The notes beneath the pieces were generated by a model. The model saw only the letters and a list, made by a program, of their open reading frames with translations, ran no database searches and was not told the DNA's origin. A stretch of 64,000 nt of DNA from Geomonas propionica (GTDB taxonomy: Bacteria; Desulfobacterota; Desulfuromonadia; Geobacterales; Geobacteraceae): contig NZ_JAEMHK010000007.1 in the NCBI RefSeq assembly GCF_016458235.1, positions 202,650 to 266,649 on the forward strand, read 5' to 3'. Within the stretch, counting starts at the first letter, position 1. Each line of letters begins with the position of its first letter. This document shows positions 24,856-31,574 of the stretch, one piece after another. Made by a program: the position numbers and the translations under genes.

Positions 24856-26196
24856 ATGCAAAGCAACGCAGCGGCGCTATCTGAATTCATGCCAGTCAAC
24901 GAGCCGGCCTTTCGGGAATACCCTTCCAAGCTGTTCGTGGAAACAACCAGCCGCTGCAACCTGAACTGCGTCATGTGCATGAAGCAGAATGGGGACGGCA
25001 GCCGGGCCAAGGACGGCGACCTCGACCTCGCCACCTTCAGCGAACTGGAGCCGGCGCTCCCTAACCTGGAGGCGCTGGTGCTGAACGGCGTCGGCGAGCC
25101 GCTCTTGAATACGCGCCTGGAGCACTTCATCAGCCGGGCCAAGAAACTGATGCCGGCGGGAAGCTGGATCGGGTTCCAGAGTAACGGCCTGCTCCTCTCG
25201 CACCTGCGCGCGGTGTCGCTCCTGAACGCCGGGGTGGACCGCGTCTGCCTCTCCATGGACGGCGTCGACGCCACCACCTTCAGCTCCATCCGCTCCGGGA
25301 GCCAACTCGTGGACCTGGAGCACGCCCTGAACGCGCTCGGCGCCGCCAAGACCGCCTGTCACCGCCCCGACATGGAGATCGGCGTCGAGTTCGTGGTGAT
25401 GCGCGAGAACCTCGCCCAGCTCCCCGCTGCGCTCTCCTGGGCCGCCGAATTCGGCGTCAGCTTCGCGCTGGTCTCCCACCTGCACCCGTTCGACGAACCG
25501 CACCTCAAGCAGTGCAGCTACGACCTCTGCACCGATGAGGCGATCACCCTGTACCAGACCTGGAAAAGTAAGGCCGACCTGAAGGGGATCGATATCCGCC
25601 GCTACTTCCAGATCCTGTGGAGCTACCAAAAGTCCGAGCAGGAAAGGCGGGTCATCGATTTCGTGGCGGCGATGAAGGCGGACGCGAACCAGCGCGGCAT
25701 CACGCTGGACCTGAAGCGGCTGTTCGCCATGGACATGGTGCAGATCCATGAAAGCCAGGGGATTTTCGAGGAGGCGGCTCAGGTGGCGCGCCGGTCCGGG
25801 ATCGACCTGAGGCTGCCGGAGATCGCCCGGCGCGAGAAGCGCGGCTGCAGTTTCGTGGAAAAGGGGAGCGCGTTCGTTTCGTGGGACGGCGGCATGCATC
25901 CCTGCTACCACCTCTGGCACAGCTGCAGTTCCTACGCCAACGGCTGGCAGCACCCGGTGCACCCCTGGGTGTTCGGCAACGTGAAGGACAGCGGCGTGCT
26001 GGACATCTGGAACAGCCCGAGGTTTCGCGGCTACCGGGAAAACGTGGTGCGCCACGACTACCCCTCCTGCGCCGAGTGCAACACCTCCCCCTGCGACCTG
26101 GTGCAGGCCGAGCGTTTCGACCAGGACTGCTACGTCAACGCCGAGCCCTGCGGCAGCTGCCTGTGGAGCTCCGGGGTCTTCAGGTGCCTGGACTAA
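24856..26196 (+). CDS. Radical SAM/SPASM protein, possible metalloenzyme maturase
   Basis: A 446-residue protein with the radical SAM cluster C34-x3-C38-x2-C41 (TSRCNLNCVMC) and NGVGEPLLN. A C-terminal SPASM-type region follows, rich in cysteine (KRGCSFVEKGSAFVSWDG, HPCYHLWHSC, CAECNTSPCDL, CGSCLW), which should hold auxiliary clusters. I recall a Geobacter-enriched family of this kind proposed to mature tungsten AOR-type enzymes; an AOR gene lies 8 kb away. I cannot verify membership without a profile search, so the substrate is open. A start at ATG 24841 is possible, but ATG 24856 has GAGGAA at good spacing. It stands alone between heptamer repeats. Confidence 0.75.
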   Translation: MQSNAAALSEFMPVNEPAFREYPSKLFVETTSRCNLNCVMCMKQNGDGSRAKDGDLDLATFSELEPALPNLEALVLNGVGEPLLNTRLEHFISRAKKLMPAGSWIGFQSNGLLLSHLRAVSLLNAGVDRVCLSMDGVDATTFSSIRSGSQLVDLEHALNALGAAKTACHRPDMEIGVEFVVMRENLAQLPAALSWAAEFGVSFALVSHLHPFDEPHLKQCSYDLCTDEAITLYQTWKSKADLKGIDIRRYFQILWSYQKSEQERRVIDFVAAMKADANQRGITLDLKRLFAMDMVQIHESQGIFEEAAQVARRSGIDLRLPEIARREKRGCSFVEKGSAFVSWDGGMHPCYHLWHSCSSYANGWQHPVHPWVFGNVKDSGVLDIWNSPRFRGYRENVVRHDYPSCAECNTSPCDLVQAERFDQDCYVNAEPCGSCLWSSGVFRCLD

Positions 26197-26200
26197 CAAA

Positions 26201-26285
26201 GGCAGGGGTTAGGGACCGGGGACTAGGGGCTAGTTGAAGTCCCAAGGCCTTTCCAGCCCCCAGCCCCTGGCCTCCAGCCCCTGCT
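26201..26285. repeat. GGGACTA-heptamer hairpin
   Basis: Left arm GGGGTTAGGGACCGGGGACTAGGGG and a right arm of CCCAGCCCCTGGCCTCCAGCCCC type, in opposite sense, fill the whole gap between the convergent radical SAM gene and the 136-residue gene. It may serve as their terminator. Confidence 0.7.
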
Positions 26286-26286
26286 T

Positions 26287-26697
26287 TTACAGATCCCCGG
26301 TCATCTCCTGCAGTAGGTACAGTTTCGGATTCACCTTGCGCACGCAGTCGATCACCTCGCGCAGCATCGCCTCGTCCAGGCCGCACTCCTCGTCGATCCC
26401 CTGGAAATAGGGGTATCCCTTGGGCAGCGGGGTGAGCGCGCCGTCGCGCAGGAGCATCACGTCGACGTGGTCGTTGATCCTCCCCTCGGCCTCCCAGGGG
26501 TCGCGGTAGTTGAACTGGCGCGCCACCACGTGCAGCGCCATGCCGTTGTCGAAGATCGCCTTCACCTCGAAGGAGAACTCCCTGGGGGCGCTGTAGTTCT
26601 CGCTGCGCCCGGAGCGCACCATCACCTGCGCGCCCGCTTCCCTCAATATCTCTCCCACCGATTCAGCGGTCATCGGCGCCGACGTCGTTTCTTCCAT
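26287..26697 (-). CDS. Hypothetical protein, third gene of the MoxR/VWA operon
   Basis: A 136-residue soluble protein that I do not recognise. It starts MEETTSAPMTAESVGEILRE and contains an alpha/beta segment REFSFEVKAIFDNGMALHVV followed by RQFNYRDPWEAEGRINDHVDV. It ends in a charged helix and LLQEMTGDL. No signal peptide, membrane span or metal motif is visible. It starts 5 bases after the VWA gene's stop, so it is surely co-transcribed and probably works with the MoxR-VWA pair. The frame continues upstream into the VWA gene; ATG 26697 is chosen because a GGAGG lies 12 bases upstream. Confidence 0.7.
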   Translation of the reverse strand: MEETTSAPMTAESVGEILREAGAQVMVRSGRSENYSAPREFSFEVKAIFDNGMALHVVARQFNYRDPWEAEGRINDHVDVMLLRDGALTPLPKGYPYFQGIDEECGLDEAMLREVIDCVRKVNPKLYLLQEMTGDL

Positions 26698-26702
26698 ATC
26701 GT

Positions 26703-27875
26703 TCAAACCTCCAGTCTTAGTTCGATCCCCCAGGGGGCCGGTTTCTCCCCGTCGGCGGTCAGGACCCACAGGGTCGGCAGCTCCATGCGCTCCGGCACCG
26801 GGCCGATGCCATCAGTGAGATAGATGACCGCGGCGGGCATGGGGTGCATGGTCTTGGCGTACTCGAAGACAGGGCGCAGGTCGGTGAAGCCACCGCCGTC
26901 GTAGCGCTCCGGCACGAAGGCGGTGCCCTTGAAGGCCTCGACGTGCTGGATGCGGCTGTTGGCGTAGAGCACGGTGATGGCGGCGTCGCGGTCCCGGGCG
27001 ATCTGCACCAGTTCGCGGGCGAAGGCCTCCCTGAGCTCCACGATGTCGGTGGAGTCGCTCACATCGATCCCCACCAGCAACGTCAGGCGGTGGCGCTTGC
27101 GCGACCCCGGCGTGTCGTGCTCGAAGCGGCGGTGCTCGCGCATCCAGGTGCTCTTCTTGCCGATCCGACCGGCGGTGGCGACGAACTGTCTCAGCACCTG
27201 GCGCCAGGGAATAGGGGAGGGGCGCAGCAGGGCGTCCACCACGGCCCTCACTTCGGCCGGGGCTTCGCCGTCGCTGCCGCGCAGGCTCTCACGGGTCACG
27301 GCGCGCAGCATCTCCTCGGCGAGCGGAACGGGGGTGCTGTCGGCGTCGCTCCAGATGGCGTGATCGTCCAGTGTCGAGGCGCCGGCGGGGTCCCTGCCAG
27401 AGCCCGTGGCTCCCTCGATCTCCTGCGCCTCGTCGCCGAAGCCGCTTCCCGCCAGGTTACCGACGTCGAAGGGGCGCACCAGGAGGCGGTAATACTCCTC
27501 AGCGGCGAGCCCCTCGGGGAGGTCGAACTGGGCCGGGTAGACGCCCCCTTCGGGGAGTCCGGGGGTGTCGGGGTTGATGGCGAGGTCGCAGCAGAGGTCC
27601 CAGTCGTGACTGTTCTTTCCCTTGCCGCGCAGCATGTGCAGGTGCAACAGGTGCTTCACCAAGTGCTCAAGGAGCGCCTGCTGCTCAGACGGGCTAAGGA
27701 GCGCGAAAGCGGCGGGGTCGACGGCGAGGGTCGGGGTGCCGTTGCGGATGGTGACGCCGGCAGCCTTGCCGGCGAGAGGACGCTCCTCGCGGCGCAGGTT
27801 GAGCAGGAAATGGCCGTAGAAGGGGCGCTCCTTTAAAAGCCGTACCACGGCGTTTTGCAGCGTGCCGGGCGACAC
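26703..27875 (-). CDS. DUF2201-like putative metallopeptidase/VWA-domain protein
   Basis: A 390-residue protein. The N-terminal part has HLVKHLLHLH (71-80), with histidines in an H-x3-H-x3-H pattern that fits the putative metallopeptidase region of this family. The C-terminal part is a von Willebrand factor A-like domain with the metal site D271-x-S273-x-S275 (GIDVSDSTD) and VIYLTDGIGPVPE. Together with the AAA+ MoxR gene just upstream (2-base gap) this is the classic MoxR/VWA chaperone pair, used to insert metals or remodel complexes. The GTG at 27875 is the start that avoids overlap. Clients are unknown. Confidence 0.8.
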   Translation of the reverse strand: MSPGTLQNAVVRLLKERPFYGHFLLNLRREERPLAGKAAGVTIRNGTPTLAVDPAAFALLSPSEQQALLEHLVKHLLHLHMLRGKGKNSHDWDLCCDLAINPDTPGLPEGGVYPAQFDLPEGLAAEEYYRLLVRPFDVGNLAGSGFGDEAQEIEGATGSGRDPAGASTLDDHAIWSDADSTPVPLAEEMLRAVTRESLRGSDGEAPAEVRAVVDALLRPSPIPWRQVLRQFVATAGRIGKKSTWMREHRRFEHDTPGSRKRHRLTLLVGIDVSDSTDIVELREAFARELVQIARDRDAAITVLYANSRIQHVEAFKGTAFVPERYDGGGFTDLRPVFEYAKTMHPMPAAVIYLTDGIGPVPERMELPTLWVLTADGEKPAPWGIELRLEV

Positions 27876-27877
27876 GG

Positions 27878-28939
27878 TTACCCGGCCTGCTCGCTGATCG
27901 CCTGCATCGCGTCGAAGATGACCGCATCGTGCTTGTCCTTCACCAGGAGCAGCGCCACGGCGGGGATCTTCAGGAGCGACTTCACGAAGCCGAAGCGGAG
28001 GTCGCGCGGCAGCACCGCGATGTAGGAAACGAGGTTGTCCTCCTGCTTCCCGGTGAGTTCCGGGGAGACCTGGAGCAGGGCGGAGAGATCGTTGATGGTG
28101 GCGGCCTGCACGTCGTCGCGCTGCACCTCGGCCCGCCCGGCAATCGCCGCCCAGTCGTTCAGCACCTCGTCCGCGGTCACCGGCCTTCCCTTGCGGTCCG
28201 AGAGCCAGCGCATGAAGGCGATGGCCGCCTCCTTGCCGACGATGCCGGAGTAGACCTCCATCTCCAGTTCCGCCGGGAAGCGGCAGTTCTTCTTGAGCAC
28301 GCTGACCATCTCCCAGGCGCGCTCGCTCGGCTCGACCTGCATCTCCATCGGCATCCCCTGCTTGGCGAGGAAGCCGTGGTTGCCGGCCAGGAACTGGCGC
28401 ACCTCGCCGGCGAACTCCCGATTGTGGGCGTAGCGGGCCCAGCACTGGTAATCGGTTTCGACGAAGAGCATCACCATGCGGTCGACGAGGGCGCGGTCGA
28501 GCGTTGCCACCTGGTAGCTCCCGTCGGGGGGATTAATGCTGACCACCACCTTGTGGCGGCGGGACAGGGTATGGGTGTGGATGGCGCGCAGCATCCCATC
28601 GGCGGGTGGTTCCACGAACTGGAAGATCGCCTGCAGGGTATCCTCCTGCTGGGCCCGGTTCAGTTCGTCGCAGTGGACCACGGTGGGGGCGTCCTCGTCG
28701 CCGGGGAGCCAGGACGGGCGGGACCACTGCATCACGTCGCCGTTTCTAAACGGGATGCCGACCAAGTCGCCTACCTCCATCTGCCCCAGGCGCAGCGAGA
28801 CGTAGCGCCGGTCCAGCTCGCGGCAGGCCTGCAGGATGCCCGCACTCTTGCCCACGCCGCGGTGACCCACCACGCAGGGGGTGAGGTCGGTCTTGGAGAC
28901 GATCTCCTTCACCACGATCTTCATCTGCTCCACGTTCAT
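27878..28939 (-). CDS. MoxR-family AAA+ ATPase
   Basis: A 353-residue ATPase with Walker A GHRGVGKS (25-32), Walker B VVHCDELNRA (the acidic pair), sensor region VVVSINPPDGSYQVATLDRALVDR in overlapping blocks with the arginine finger, and a C-terminal lid. MoxR ATPases act as chaperones together with VWA proteins, here the next gene. The ATG at 28939 has an AAGGG site. The three-gene operon is bounded downstream by a heptamer hairpin and upstream by a paired G/C repeat. Confidence 0.9.
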   Translation of the reverse strand: MNVEQMKIVVKEIVSKTDLTPCVVGHRGVGKSAGILQACRELDRRYVSLRLGQMEVGDLVGIPFRNGDVMQWSRPSWLPGDEDAPTVVHCDELNRAQQEDTLQAIFQFVEPPADGMLRAIHTHTLSRRHKVVVSINPPDGSYQVATLDRALVDRMVMLFVETDYQCWARYAHNREFAGEVRQFLAGNHGFLAKQGMPMEMQVEPSERAWEMVSVLKKNCRFPAELEMEVYSGIVGKEAAIAFMRWLSDRKGRPVTADEVLNDWAAIAGRAEVQRDDVQAATINDLSALLQVSPELTGKQEDNLVSYIAVLPRDLRFGFVKSLLKIPAVALLLVKDKHDAVIFDAMQAISEQAG

Positions 28940-29025
28940 GTCGCGCCCTTTCGCTGCCGTTGTTACTGTCGATTCGCCATCTTACACAAAATTAAAATCA
29001 TTGGCCATGCAGAAAATCACACTTC

Positions 29026-29221
29026 AAATCCCCCCTGTCCCCCCTTTGGCAAAGGGGGGGACCCCTGGTTCACCTGCAAAGCTTCGTGGGAAGCAAAGGA
29101 CAGTTCCTGGTGTTCCTGAGGTGGCTTCAGAGAATACTGGGGGGCTCGAGGATGTTGGTCACGAAGTGCTGCATGTGACCTCACGTCCCCCCCTTTGCGA
29201 AGGGGGGACAGGGAGGATTTT
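29026..29221. repeat. Inverted pair of CCCCCTTTGCAAAGGGGG-type repeats
   Basis: The left copy (AAATCCCCCCTGTCCCCCCT..., 29026-29061) and the inverted right copy (...AGGGGGGACAGGGAGGATTT, 29185-29220) match over about 35 bases. They enclose roughly 120 bases without a convincing gene. The layout resembles a small MITE or paired REP. A frame of 125 codons across it is repeat-derived and rejected. Confidence 0.75.
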
Positions 29222-29326
29222 GCATTCGATGCCAGTACCAACAACCCACTCTTTCTGAAATTGGACGAAATTCATTTTATTGGTAGTATTACCGCTGTTG
29301 TTCAAAACCAGCGGACGGAGGACGGT

Positions 29327-29671
29327 ATGGGACATAAAGAGAGCTGCGAAGGGGGGTGCATGATGAAGCTGGTGGTGGGCGGACTGATCGGAGCGGGCCT
29401 TGCGATTTTGCTGGCTCCTCAGGCCGGGAAGAAGACGCGTAAGTACCTAACGTCGTTGGCCGAGGAGATGGGAGGCAAGGCGAACGAGGCGGTGAGCGAG
29501 TTCGCCGAAATCGTATCCGATTTCGTGGACCACGCCAGCGACCGCGCCTCCGATTTCCTCAAGGAGAAAGAAGGGCTCACCAAAGAGTCCAAGAAGATGT
29601 TGCTGGCCGCGCTGGAGAAGGCCCAGGAGAAACTGGAAGAGCAAAGGAAAAGGCTTGCCGATAGCATCTAG
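29327..29671 (+). CDS. YtxH-like small membrane-associated protein
   Basis: A 114-residue protein. After MGHKESCEGGCMM comes a short hydrophobic glycine-rich segment (KLVVGGLIGAGLAILLAP), then QAGKKTRKYL, the hallmark start of YtxH/gas-vesicle-like stress proteins. A long amphipathic, charged helix fills the rest (ALEKAQEKLEEQRKRL), probably a coiled coil. Function is unknown in the family; members are often stress-induced. The ATG at 29327 has GGAGG; upstream in-frame starts lie in the repeat. The ferredoxin gene follows at 38 bases. Confidence 0.8.
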   Translation: MGHKESCEGGCMMKLVVGGLIGAGLAILLAPQAGKKTRKYLTSLAEEMGGKANEAVSEFAEIVSDFVDHASDRASDFLKEKEGLTKESKKMLLAALEKAQEKLEEQRKRLADSI

Positions 29672-29709
29672 CGTTCGTCGCTTCACAATCAAAAACTGGA
29701 GGTACTACC

Positions 29710-29901
29710 ATGGCAAAAGAACCCTGGGTCGACCAAGACGTTTGCATCAGCTGTGGCCTTTGCACCGACAACGTGCCGGAAGTGTTCCGGTTTGCCGACA
29801 ACGGCAAGGCGGAAGCCTATGACCCGGTTGGCGCTTCCGAGGACGAGATCCAACGCAACGCCGTGGATGTCTGCCCCGTGAGCTGCATTCATTGGCGCTG
29901 A
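29710..29901 (+). CDS. Single-cluster [4Fe-4S] ferredoxin
   Basis: A 63-residue ferredoxin. C12, C15 and C18 (VCISCGLC) with C55 (VCPVSCIHW) form one [4Fe-4S] site, and C59 gives the disulfide-like partner position seen in Desulfovibrio ferredoxins. It is a possible electron partner of the tungsten AOR or other oxidoreductases in the window (inference). The start has GGAGGT upstream and a strong terminator follows. Confidence 0.93.
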   Translation: MAKEPWVDQDVCISCGLCTDNVPEVFRFADNGKAEAYDPVGASEDEIQRNAVDVCPVSCIHWR

Positions 29902-29903
29902 TA

Positions 29904-30335
29904 CTACTGCGAACACCGCGCAAAAAAGGCCGCGCCCCTCCGGGCGCGGCCTTTTTGTTTGTCGATCGAAGACTTCCGGGAAAGGTGGAGCAGGTTGAGG
30001 ATCAGTTTCGGCTCCCGCGCCCCCTGCGGATAGGTGAGTGGCATCGGGTTGAAGTTCTTCACCTGCGCCAGGTCCTTGGGGACCTTGATGGATCGCCCCC
30101 CCAGAAAATGGCGCCGGTCCATCCGGTTGAAGCGCAGCACGTCGCGCCAGTAGTAGCCGAAGAGCCCCTGCGGGGTATCGCTCCACTTCAGCTTCCGGCA
30201 ACTCCACTGGATGCGCGAGTCGCTGGGGTAGGTGATGTCGCAAAGGGATTTGACCTTGGCGGTGCTCCCATCGATGGGCGTCACCAGGAACAGCGCCACG
30301 ACGAGGATCACGATCTTCAGGGGCATTTTTCGCAT
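29904..30335 (-). pseudogene. Truncated L,D-transpeptidase-type protein (N-terminal part only)
   Basis: A 143-codon frame with a Sec signal (LKIVILVVALFLVTPIDG) then SLCDITYPSDSRIQWSCRKL, FGYYWRDVLRFNRMDRRH and the LKVP-like IKVPKDLAQV. This resembles the LysM-like N-terminal region of Geobacter YkuD-family L,D-transpeptidases. It continues to YPQGAREPKLILNL, where the catalytic domain should begin. Instead the frame runs into the ferredoxin terminator, whose stem-loop encodes the last 20 or so residues, and stops. No HxxxxxxSxGC active site exists, so it is probably a gene remnant; a short secreted protein cannot be excluded. Confidence 0.6.
29922..29957. terminator. Strong bidirectional terminator
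   Basis: AAAAAGGCCGCGCCC pairs perfectly with GGGCGCGGCCTTTTT around CTCC, with A/T runs on both sides. It ends ferredoxin transcription and lies inside the last codons of the convergent truncated gene. Confidence 0.92.
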
Positions 30336-30386
30336 GTCTTTCTCACTTGGAGGAGAGGCGAGCCGTCCAATTGTCCATCATCATCG

Positions 30387-31574
30387 TCAATTGTCCACCG
30401 CCTCGCCGTCCTCGAACCGGGTCCCCCTGCGGCACCAGCGGCCGCCGCTCACGATGGACGACAGGGCGCCCTCGCGCTCGACGGTGTCGGCGCGGACCGA
30501 AAGGTAGACGTGGATCGGGATGAAGGCGAGGAAGATCCACATGATCAATTGGTGGGCCAGGCGCAGGTACTGCACCCCGACCAACTCGTCGAAGCGGACC
30601 AGGTAATGGAAAAACCAGTTCTGCGGATCGTAGAGGGCGTACAGGGTGAAGCCGGTGACCAGTGCGAGGAGGCCGACGGCGAAGATGGCGGTGTAGGCGA
30701 CCTGCTGCAGCGGGTTGTGGCCGATATAGTGCGGGGGGCGGTCGAAGCGGCAGAAGAGGTAGTTCTGCGCGACCTGGATGAGGTTCTTCAGGTCACGCAC
30801 CCGCACCGGGAACAGTGCGTACCAGCGCTGGAACCGGTTCGACGCGAGGAAGAGCCCGGCGATGCGCAGGATCGCCGCGCAGAGCAGGAGCCAACCCGCC
30901 ACGAAGTGGACCAGTCTCAGCCAGCTCAGGTAGTTGGAATAGCCGTCGGTTATCCCGTAGATGAAGCGGCTGCTCCCCATCAAGAGGCCGGTCACCGACA
31001 GCACCACGATCAACAGCACCGCCAGCCAGTGCAGCGCGCGCAGCTGCCAATCCCACACCGGCACGTAGTAGAAATCCCCCGGCTCCTCGCTACGCCTGCT
31101 CTTTTGCCTGGTGGCCCGCACCGGGATGTACCCCAGGAACTCCCACCGCTCGCCGCCGTCCGGGGCGATGCTCCCCTTTCCCACGCCAAGGGCGCGGAAG
31201 CCATGCGTCATCTGCATCTCGGCCTGGAGTTCCGCCCGGTAGCGGGTCGCCTCGTCAGGATGGCAGAGGTAGAGGATGGTATCCACTTCGCCGCGGGCGA
31301 ACAGCGCCTCCTCCCCCGAATCGAGCCGCCGGACCCGGGCCACGCTGCGCGCCAGGCGAGGCTCCAGCGGCGTGAACCCCGTCTGCTGGTAGTGGCGGAG
31401 GTCCTCCTTCTTCGCCGCCGCGCTCAGAAGCGCCAGGTCGACCGGGTCCTTCGTCCCCAGCGGGGCACCCAGGGCGGCGGCAATCAGGAGGTCGCGCCGT
31501 TTCCTGCCGGCGAACGGAACCGGTACGCCCAGTTCTACGCGTATCTCGGATGCGGGGATCTGGTAGAGGCTCAT
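30387..31574 (-). CDS. hyaB: Hydrogenase b-type cytochrome subunit with N-terminal P-type-ATPase-like domain
   Basis: A 395-residue protein. Residues 172-395 are the diheme cytochrome b of membrane uptake hydrogenases: LRALHWLAVLLIVVLSVTG, LVHFVAGWLLLCAAILRI, QQVAYTAIFAVGLLALVTG and LRLAHQLIMWIFLAFIPIHV, with His heme ligands in the helices. Residues 25-152 are extra and resemble the nucleotide-binding domain of P-type H+-ATPases: KDPVDLALL, GFTPLEPRLAR (for FxPFDPxxKR), LFARGEVDTILYLC (for KGAPExILxLC), HGFRALGV and WEFLGYIPV. The key lysine of KGAPE is arginine here. The start ATG overlaps the large-subunit stop (ATGA). It passes electrons from H2 to menaquinone; the role of the extra domain is unknown. 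Confidence 0.85.
   Translation of the reverse strand: MSLYQIPASEIRVELGVPVPFAGRKRRDLLIAAALGAPLGTKDPVDLALLSAAAKKEDLRHYQQTGFTPLEPRLARSVARVRRLDSGEEALFARGEVDTILYLCHPDEATRYRAELQAEMQMTHGFRALGVGKGSIAPDGGERWEFLGYIPVRATRQKSRRSEEPGDFYYVPVWDWQLRALHWLAVLLIVVLSVTGLLMGSSRFIYGITDGYSNYLSWLRLVHFVAGWLLLCAAILRIAGLFLASNRFQRWYALFPVRVRDLKNLIQVAQNYLFCRFDRPPHYIGHNPLQQVAYTAIFAVGLLALVTGFTLYALYDPQNWFFHYLVRFDELVGVQYLRLAHQLIMWIFLAFIPIHVYLSVRADTVEREGALSSIVSGGRWCRRGTRFEDGEAVDN

Noticed and set aside
28881..29258. 125-codon frame across the paired repeat
   Set aside because: Made largely of the repeat arms; no ribosome binding site or recognisable domain.
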